A DNA stretch of 18,378 nt from an uncultured cyanobacterium (lineage in GTDB: Bacteria; Cyanobacteriota; Cyanobacteriia; PCC-6307; Cyanobiaceae): the NCBI GenBank assembly GCA_903921295.1, contig CAIXOZ010000005.1:1-18378 (forward strand), given 5' to 3'. How positions within the stretch are numbered: the first letter of the stretch is position 1; each line of letters opens with the position of its first letter. The notes under the pieces were generated by a model. The model was not told the DNA's origin, made no database searches, and saw nothing but the letters and a program-made list of their open reading frames with translations. This document shows positions 14,235 through 18,378 of this stretch, in pieces. A program made the translations under genes and the position numbers.

Positions 14235-15746
14235 GTGAGCACTGACGACCGTCCCGCCCCTTCAGCCCACGAGCGCACGGAAGCACCGGGCTCTGCCGCT
14301 GCTGCTGCCTCCGCTGCTACTGCCGGCCCGGAGCCTGGCCATGAGGGCGACACCAGCCCCGCGGACGCTGACGGGTCGATCGAAGCCGTTGACGTTCTGA
14401 TCGTCGGGGGCGGCGTCTGCGGCACAGCCCTGCTGTTCGAGCTGGCCCGCTACACCGACATCGAACGGCTGATGCTGGTGGAGCGCTACGGGCAGCTGGC
14501 GCAGGTGAATTCCAAGGCCACCAGCAACAGCCAGACGATTCACTGCGGCGACATCGAAACCAACTACACCCTTGAGAAAGCGATCCGGGTGAAGCGCACG
14601 GCCGAGATGATCGTGCACTACGCCGAGCTGCTCGATCCGGCCACCCGGGACCGTTGCGTTTTCTCGACCCCGAAGATGGTGCTGGCCGTGGGAGCCGCTG
14701 AAACGGCCTTCCTGCGCCAGCGCTTCAAGGACTTCTCACCCCACTTTCCAGCGATGGAACTGCTCGAGAAGGAGCAGATCGAGGTCTGGGAACCGCGGGT
14801 CGCCCGACGCCATGGAGCCCTGCGCCAGGAAGAGCTGCTGGCGATCGGCATCCGCAACACCTTCACCGCCGTCGACTACGAGGCTCTGGCCGAATCCTTC
14901 GTGGACCAGGCCAGACAGGCGATCAGCGCGAGCGGGCGCCAGCTTCAGCTGCGGTTGCGGACCACGGTGGAGCGGATCCAACCGCAGAACGATCAGACCT
15001 TCCTGGTCACCCTGGTGCCGACGGTTGGGGGCACGGCAAAGACCGTGCGCGCCAGGCATGTGGTGGTCAACGCCGGCGCCCACAGCCTGTTGATGGCCCA
15101 GCAGCTCGGCCATGGCCTCGAATACTCCTGCCTGCCCGTGGCCGGCAGCTTCTACTTCACTCCCGACCTGCTGCGTGGCAAGGTCTACACGGTTCAGAAC
15201 GACCGTCTGCCCTTCGCCGCCATCCACGGCGATCCCGATGTGCGCGCTCCCGGCCAGACCCGCTTCGGGCCGACGGCGCTGCTGCTGCCGCTGCTGGAAC
15301 GCTACCGCCTGGCCTCGTTCTTCGAGTTCCTGAGGGTGCTGCGGCTCGACTGGGCCGTGCTGACGGTGCTCTGGCAGCTGTTCCGGATCGCCGACATCCG
15401 CAATTACATCTTGAAGAACCTCCTGTTTGAGGTGCCCTGGCTGCGGCGGCGGCTCTTCCTGCGGGATGCCCGCAAGATCGTGCCCGACATGGCCCTCGAG
15501 GATCTGCGCTTCGCCAAGGGCTACGGCGGGGTCAGACCCCAGCTGATCAACAAGAAAGAGAAACGCCTGATGCTGGGGGAAGCGAGGATCGATGCCGGAC
15601 CGGGGCTGGTGTTCAACGTGACGCCCTCCCCCGGCGGCACCTGCTGCCTGGGCAATGCAGCCCAGGATCTGGAACGGATCGTCGAGCGTCTCGGCTGCGG
15701 CTTTGATCGCCAACGCCTAGAGCGGGAGCTTTACGGAGAGGGCTGA
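14235..15746 (+). CDS. mqo: Malate:quinone oxidoreductase-like FAD protein (COG0579 type)
   Basis: A 503-residue flavoprotein. After a ~50-residue Ala/Pro/acidic low-complexity extension, VDVLIVGGGVCGTALLFELA (52-71) forms the FAD-binding beta-alpha-beta unit with GGGVCG at 58-63, followed by the adenine-ribose acid in LMLVERYG (79-86). NSKATSNSQTIHCGDIETNY (92-111) is the Mqo-like flavin block. ARHVVVNAGAHS and the C-terminal KGYGGVRPQLINKKEK and NVTPSPGGTCCLGNA segments complete the second FAD contact region. Mqo enzymes are peripheral membrane proteins that oxidise malate to oxaloacetate and pass electrons to the quinone pool. The start is GTG 14235; there is no other acceptable start before the FAD motif. 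Its last 16 bp overlap the convergent cobM end. A related 2-hydroxyacid:quinone oxidoreductase (LhgO-like) is an alternative. Confidence 0.8.
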   Translation: MSTDDRPAPSAHERTEAPGSAAAAASAATAGPEPGHEGDTSPADADGSIEAVDVLIVGGGVCGTALLFELARYTDIERLMLVERYGQLAQVNSKATSNSQTIHCGDIETNYTLEKAIRVKRTAEMIVHYAELLDPATRDRCVFSTPKMVLAVGAAETAFLRQRFKDFSPHFPAMELLEKEQIEVWEPRVARRHGALRQEELLAIGIRNTFTAVDYEALAESFVDQARQAISASGRQLQLRLRTTVERIQPQNDQTFLVTLVPTVGGTAKTVRARHVVVNAGAHSLLMAQQLGHGLEYSCLPVAGSFYFTPDLLRGKVYTVQNDRLPFAAIHGDPDVRAPGQTRFGPTALLLPLLERYRLASFFEFLRVLRLDWAVLTVLWQLFRIADIRNYILKNLLFEVPWLRRRLFLRDARKIVPDMALEDLRFAKGYGGVRPQLINKKEKRLMLGEARIDAGPGLVFNVTPSPGGTCCLGNAAQDLERIVERLGCGFDRQRLERELYGEG

Positions 15747-16534
15747 ACCGGGTCGCCGTCGTCGATGCCCCCACGGAACAGGTGGTTGTGGCTGGCGGAA
15801 TAGAGCCGGGAACGGGCCGCTTCCGGAGCCGCCAGAGCCGGACTCACCACATAGAGCGTGGTCCGGATCAGGTCGCGTTCGCGACTGGTGGCCGCCATCT
15901 TCTCCAGGGGCACCACCGTGATCCATTGATCCGGCCAGCTGACCCGGTAGCCGATCGCCACCGGCGTCTGGGGGGGGTAGTGGCGCAGCAGTTCCGTCTG
16001 CACCTCCTCCACATGACGCGCACTCAGATAGAGGCACAGGGAGGCCTGCAGACTGGCCAGACGCTCCAGGGACTCCCGCTCCGGGGTGCCGGTACGGCCA
16101 CCGGCACGGCTGAGCACGATCGTCTGCACCAGGCCTGGAATCGTGAGCTCGCTCTGCAGGGCCGCCGCCGTGGCCTGATAGGCGCTGAGGCCCGGCACCA
16201 CCTCAACGCCGATGCCGGCATCGGCAAGGCGGCAGATCTGTTCATTCAGGGCGCCGTAGAGACACGGGTCGCCATCGTGCAGGCGCACCACCCGCAACCC
16301 GGCCCGGGCCCGATCGACCACCACCGCCAGCACCTCCTCGAGGGTGAGGGTGCTGGTGCGGATGCGTTCGCACGTGGGCGGTGCCAGGGCCGCGATCTGG
16401 GGACTGAGCAGAGAATCGGTCCAGACGAGCACCTCGGCGGACTCAATCAATCGAGCCGCGCGCAGGGTGAGCAGATCGGGGGCGCCGGGGCCACCGCCGA
16501 CGATGTGAACCAGGGAGGAAGGGGTGGTGCTCAT
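15731..16534 (-). CDS. cobM: Precorrin-4 C11-methyltransferase
   Basis: A 267-residue SAM-dependent methyltransferase of the tetrapyrrole family, which methylates C-11 of (cobalt-)precorrin-4 during corrin ring synthesis in the cytoplasm. VHIVGGGPGAPDLLTLRAA (9-27) is the N-terminal family signature, LHDGDPCLYGALNEQ (85-99) the active-site loop, and VVPGLSAYQATAAALQSEL (112-130) the SAM-binding helix region. The SRAGGRTGTPERE stretch (142-154) and YLSARHVEEV point to CobM/CbiF rather than CobI or CobJ. I chose ATG 16534, which overlaps the lgt stop as ATGA; a longer frame lies inside lgt. Coupling to lgt suggests co-expression, although the pathways are unrelated. Confidence 0.94.
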   Translation of the reverse strand: MSTTPSSLVHIVGGGPGAPDLLTLRAARLIESAEVLVWTDSLLSPQIAALAPPTCERIRTSTLTLEEVLAVVVDRARAGLRVVRLHDGDPCLYGALNEQICRLADAGIGVEVVPGLSAYQATAAALQSELTIPGLVQTIVLSRAGGRTGTPERESLERLASLQASLCLYLSARHVEEVQTELLRHYPPQTPVAIGYRVSWPDQWITVVPLEKMAATSRERDLIRTTLYVVSPALAAPEAARSRLYSASHNHLFRGGIDDGDPVQPSP

Positions 16535-17445
16535 GCCTGCACCCCATCGTTGCCCTTGGGCCACAGCAGGGATGACGCCGGGTCGCGGCCGGCGACACGC
16601 CAACGCCACCAGAGACCGACACCGCCGATGGTGATCAGCACCAGGCTGATCAACTGGGCCATGCGCAGGCCTCCGGCACAATCCGGAGGGGCCGAGAAAA
16701 GGCAGAGGGGATCAAGCCTGAGGGCCTCAATCCAGACCCGGCCACTGCTGTAGGCCATCAGATAAACACAGCCCAGAGCTCCTGAGGGCAGGCGGATACG
16801 GCCGCGGCTCGTCAACCGGAACAGCACCAGCAACAGGGCGCAGACCCCCAGATTCCAGAGCGATTCGTACAGGAAGGTGGGGTGGAAGGTGGTGAATCCC
16901 TGGTACCGGAGGGGAATGCGACCACTGTCGTGGATCGTCAACCGCCAGGGGAGGTCGGTGGGGAGACCGAAGGCCTCGGAATTGAAGAAGTTGCCCCAGC
17001 GGCCGATCGCCTGGCCCAGCGCCACCGACGGCACCACCACATCCACCAGCGTCCAGAAGGGAAGCCTGCGCAACCGGCAATACAGGATCGTCGCCAGGGT
17101 GCCGCCGATCAGGGCGCCATGGATCGCGATCCCTCCCTGCCAGATGTAAAGCGCCTGAATCGGATGCGGCGCAAACTGACGCCACTCAAAGATCACGTAG
17201 TAAGTGCGGGCACCGATCACGGCCGAGAGCACCATGATCGGCAACAGGTCAGCGATCACCGCCGGATCGAGACTGCGTTCGCGGCCAAGGTGGGTGGAAA
17301 GGCTCAGGCCCACCAGCACGGCCAGGGCGATCAGCAGCCCATACCAGCGCAGTGGGATCGGCCCGGGGAGCATCTCTCCAGGGGAGGTGAACACGAAGCC
17401 CAGGGGATGGAGGCCTGGAAGGGAGGCCAGCGGCAGAAGAAGCAT
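16531..17445 (-). CDS. lgt: Prolipoprotein diacylglyceryl transferase
   Basis: A 304-residue inner-membrane enzyme that transfers a diacylglyceryl group from phosphatidylglycerol to the lipobox cysteine of prolipoproteins, the first step of lipoprotein maturation. The signature GRWGNFFNSEAFG (148-160) provides R149, N152 and E157, corresponding to essential residues in E. coli Lgt; the IAIHGALIGG segment gives H109, and SGRVWIEALR gives R236 and E240. About seven hydrophobic segments are present. Start is uncertain: ATG 17445 (MLLLPLASLPG) matches the usual length, while ATG 17469 would add eight residues. The terminator upstream separates it from petA, so it should have its own promoter, though I see no good -10. 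Confidence 0.95.
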   Translation of the reverse strand: MLLLPLASLPGLHPLGFVFTSPGEMLPGPIPLRWYGLLIALAVLVGLSLSTHLGRERSLDPAVIADLLPIMVLSAVIGARTYYVIFEWRQFAPHPIQALYIWQGGIAIHGALIGGTLATILYCRLRRLPFWTLVDVVVPSVALGQAIGRWGNFFNSEAFGLPTDLPWRLTIHDSGRIPLRYQGFTTFHPTFLYESLWNLGVCALLLVLFRLTSRGRIRLPSGALGCVYLMAYSSGRVWIEALRLDPLCLFSAPPDCAGGLRMAQLISLVLITIGGVGLWWRWRVAGRDPASSLLWPKGNDGVQA

Positions 17446-17521
17446 CGAAGGCGCTGGACAGAAGGGCATCACAGGAGCGATCAGGAACCGACCCCGGCCT
17501 GACGCCGTGACGGGGGAGAGG

Positions 17522-17569
17522 GCCAAACAGAAAACCCACTGCGCTCACGGTCGGTGAAGGCAGCGGGTT
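17522..17569 (-). terminator. Rho-independent terminator downstream of petA
   Basis: On the minus strand AACCCGCTGC pairs with GCAGTGGGTT over ten positions with one C/A mismatch (17533-17542 with 17560-17569), and the loop holds a further TCAC/GTGA pairing. It is followed by TTCTGTTTGG, a T-rich run. This ends transcription arriving from petA, 235 bp past its stop codon, and lies about 90 bp before lgt. Confidence 0.65.
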
Positions 17570-17715
17570 GATTCGATCGAACGTTGAAGTGGTTCCGGGT
17601 GATAGCCGGACACTGAACGATGGACCGGGGGAAGGCAGGCCCTGAAGATCGGAGGGGAGCCTGGATCGCTTGGACGCCGGGACTGGCAGGGATCACGGCG
17701 AGGCTGAAGGTCGAT

Positions 17716-17743
17716 TCACCCTGTCACCGTAGGGGCAGGGTGA
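17716..17743 (-). other. Hairpin in the petA 3' region
   Basis: A perfect 8-bp inverted repeat, TCACCCTG (17716-17723) and CAGGGTGA (17736-17743), with a 12-base loop, lies about 60 bp after the petA stop. No T-run follows on the minus strand, so it more likely protects the mRNA 3' end or marks a processing site than terminates. Confidence 0.45.
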
Positions 17744-17804
17744 CGATCGGACCACGATCCTCACACTGCCTACAAACGATGGGACCACCGAGCCAACGAG
17801 ACGC

Positions 17805-18378
17805 TCAGACTCCTTCGGCGGCCTGGACCTTCTCCACCTGCTTCTTCTTCAGCACCAGCATGATCTGGGCCAGAGAAACGGCGGCAAAGAAGGCAAGCAG
17901 GCCGTAGATGCGGGCAGGGTTCTGGAGCACAACTTCGGCATCGATCTGGCCGAAACCACCGACGTTGGGGTCGTTGGTGAGGGCAACACCGGCAGCGACG
18001 CTGTCACCAACCTGGACGGTCACGGTCGGCCCGTTCGGGATGAACTCGACCACATCGCCCTTCTCGGCAGCGATCGTCACCTCGGTACCGCCGTTATCGA
18101 GGGGGGTGATGGCCTTGATCGAGCCTGCGGCGGGAGCGGTGTAGACCCCGTTGTTGGTCTTCTCGCCGGTGGGGGTCACCTGGCCGCGGCCACGGTTGCC
18201 GCCGATGTGGAGCTGGTACTTCCCGAAGTGAACCGAGCTGTCGGTGGCGGGATCGGGGGAGAGAATCGGGAACACGATCTCCTGGTGCTGGTCACCGGGC
18301 ACGGGACCGACCAGCAGGATGTTGGGCTGGTCCTCACTCCACTGGGAGATGTAAACGCCAGCGGTCTCCTCCTTGAGC
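17805..18378 (-). CDS. petA: Cytochrome f (apocytochrome f), C-terminal part (partial)
   Basis: The last 190 residues of cytochrome f, the c-type cytochrome of the b6f complex that passes electrons to plastocyanin or cytochrome c6 in the thylakoid lumen. The gene runs off the right edge; the first full codon is at 18377-18375. QPNILLVGPVPGDQHQEIVF, GGNRGRGQ and the NPNVGGFGQIDAEVVLQ block are strongly conserved family features. A single membrane anchor (IYGLLAFFAAVSLAQIMLVL) is followed by the basic stromal tail KKKQVEKVQ. The haem-binding CxxCH and the N-terminal tyrosine ligand lie outside the window. In cyanobacteria petA usually follows petC, which would lie just beyond the edge. Confidence 0.97.
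   Translation of the reverse strand, partial: LKEETAGVYISQWSEDQPNILLVGPVPGDQHQEIVFPILSPDPATDSSVHFGKYQLHIGGNRGRGQVTPTGEKTNNGVYTAPAAGSIKAITPLDNGGTEVTIAAEKGDVVEFIPNGPTVTVQVGDSVAAGVALTNDPNVGGFGQIDAEVVLQNPARIYGLLAFFAAVSLAQIMLVLKKKQVEKVQAAEGV

Larger units (their letters stand above)
17446..17804. other. petA-lgt intergenic spacer
   Basis: About 360 bp between the petA stop and the lgt start, both on the minus strand. It holds a hairpin at 17716-17743 and a stronger terminator-like stem-loop with a T-rich tail near 17533-17569. No open frame here has convincing coding character; the longest (71 codons on the minus strand) reads straight through the terminator. The petA transcript probably has a 3' UTR of about 270-285 nt. 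Confidence 0.6.

Noticed and set aside
17481..17696. 71-codon minus-strand frame between petA and lgt
   Set aside because: It reads through the probable petA terminator and has no coding character.

Overview
The window looks like core chromosome of a high-GC picocyanobacterium, from the Synechococcus/Cyanobium group. The main evidence is a cytochrome f (petA) C-terminus at the right edge, a monocistronic GroEL of the picocyanobacterial GroL2 type, a UbiA prenyltransferase of the plastoquinone branch, a CobM cobalamin enzyme, and tightly packed genes with strongly G/C-ending codons. I see no transposase, integrase, CRISPR array or rRNA. Species assignment is inference.

Layout. 1-1417 (+): end of a DrrA-type ABC exporter ATPase and its ABC-2 permease. 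1474-2193 (+): a NanE-type epimerase. 2365-2796 (-): a small DUF4177-like protein, convergent with nanE. 3040-4698 (-): groL2, followed by a large hairpin. 4821-5069 (+): an 82-residue one-helix membrane protein. 5076-7902 (-): GT9-like protein, TrkA/RCK potassium-channel-like protein and fabG, reading leftwards from a good promoter candidate. 7982-8662 (+): ispD, overlapping tail-to-tail with an LD-carboxypeptidase that is coupled to ubiA (8607-10432, -). 10669-12261 (+): ppx/gppA. 12404-13309 (-): a RodZ-like HTH membrane protein with an A/T-rich promoter and palindrome. 13410-14001: about 590 bp without a convincing gene. 14002-14073 (-): tRNA-Val(CAC). 14235-15746 (+): an Mqo-like flavoprotein. 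15731-17445 (-): lgt and cobM, overlapping by ATGA. 17446-17804: spacer with a terminator and a second hairpin. 17805-18378 (-): petA, cut by the window edge.

How the genes fit together. Several products act in envelope and lipid biology (Lgt, LD-carboxypeptidase, FabG, RodZ-like, GT9-like, ABC exporter). Others act in isoprenoid/quinone and electron-transport metabolism (IspD, UbiA, Mqo-like, PetA), cobalamin synthesis (CobM), polyphosphate/ppGpp metabolism (Ppx/GppA) and protein folding (GroL2). Three gene pairs overlap by exactly ATGA, joining products with no obvious shared pathway.

I did not find a clearly new multi-gene system. The points most worth a second look are: the channel protein whose pore signature reads TLGFS; its translationally coupled GT9-like partner, which lacks the usual C-terminal donor-site signature; the palindrome over the rodZ-like promoter; the gene-poor stretch beside tRNA-Val; and the distant terminator after petA.
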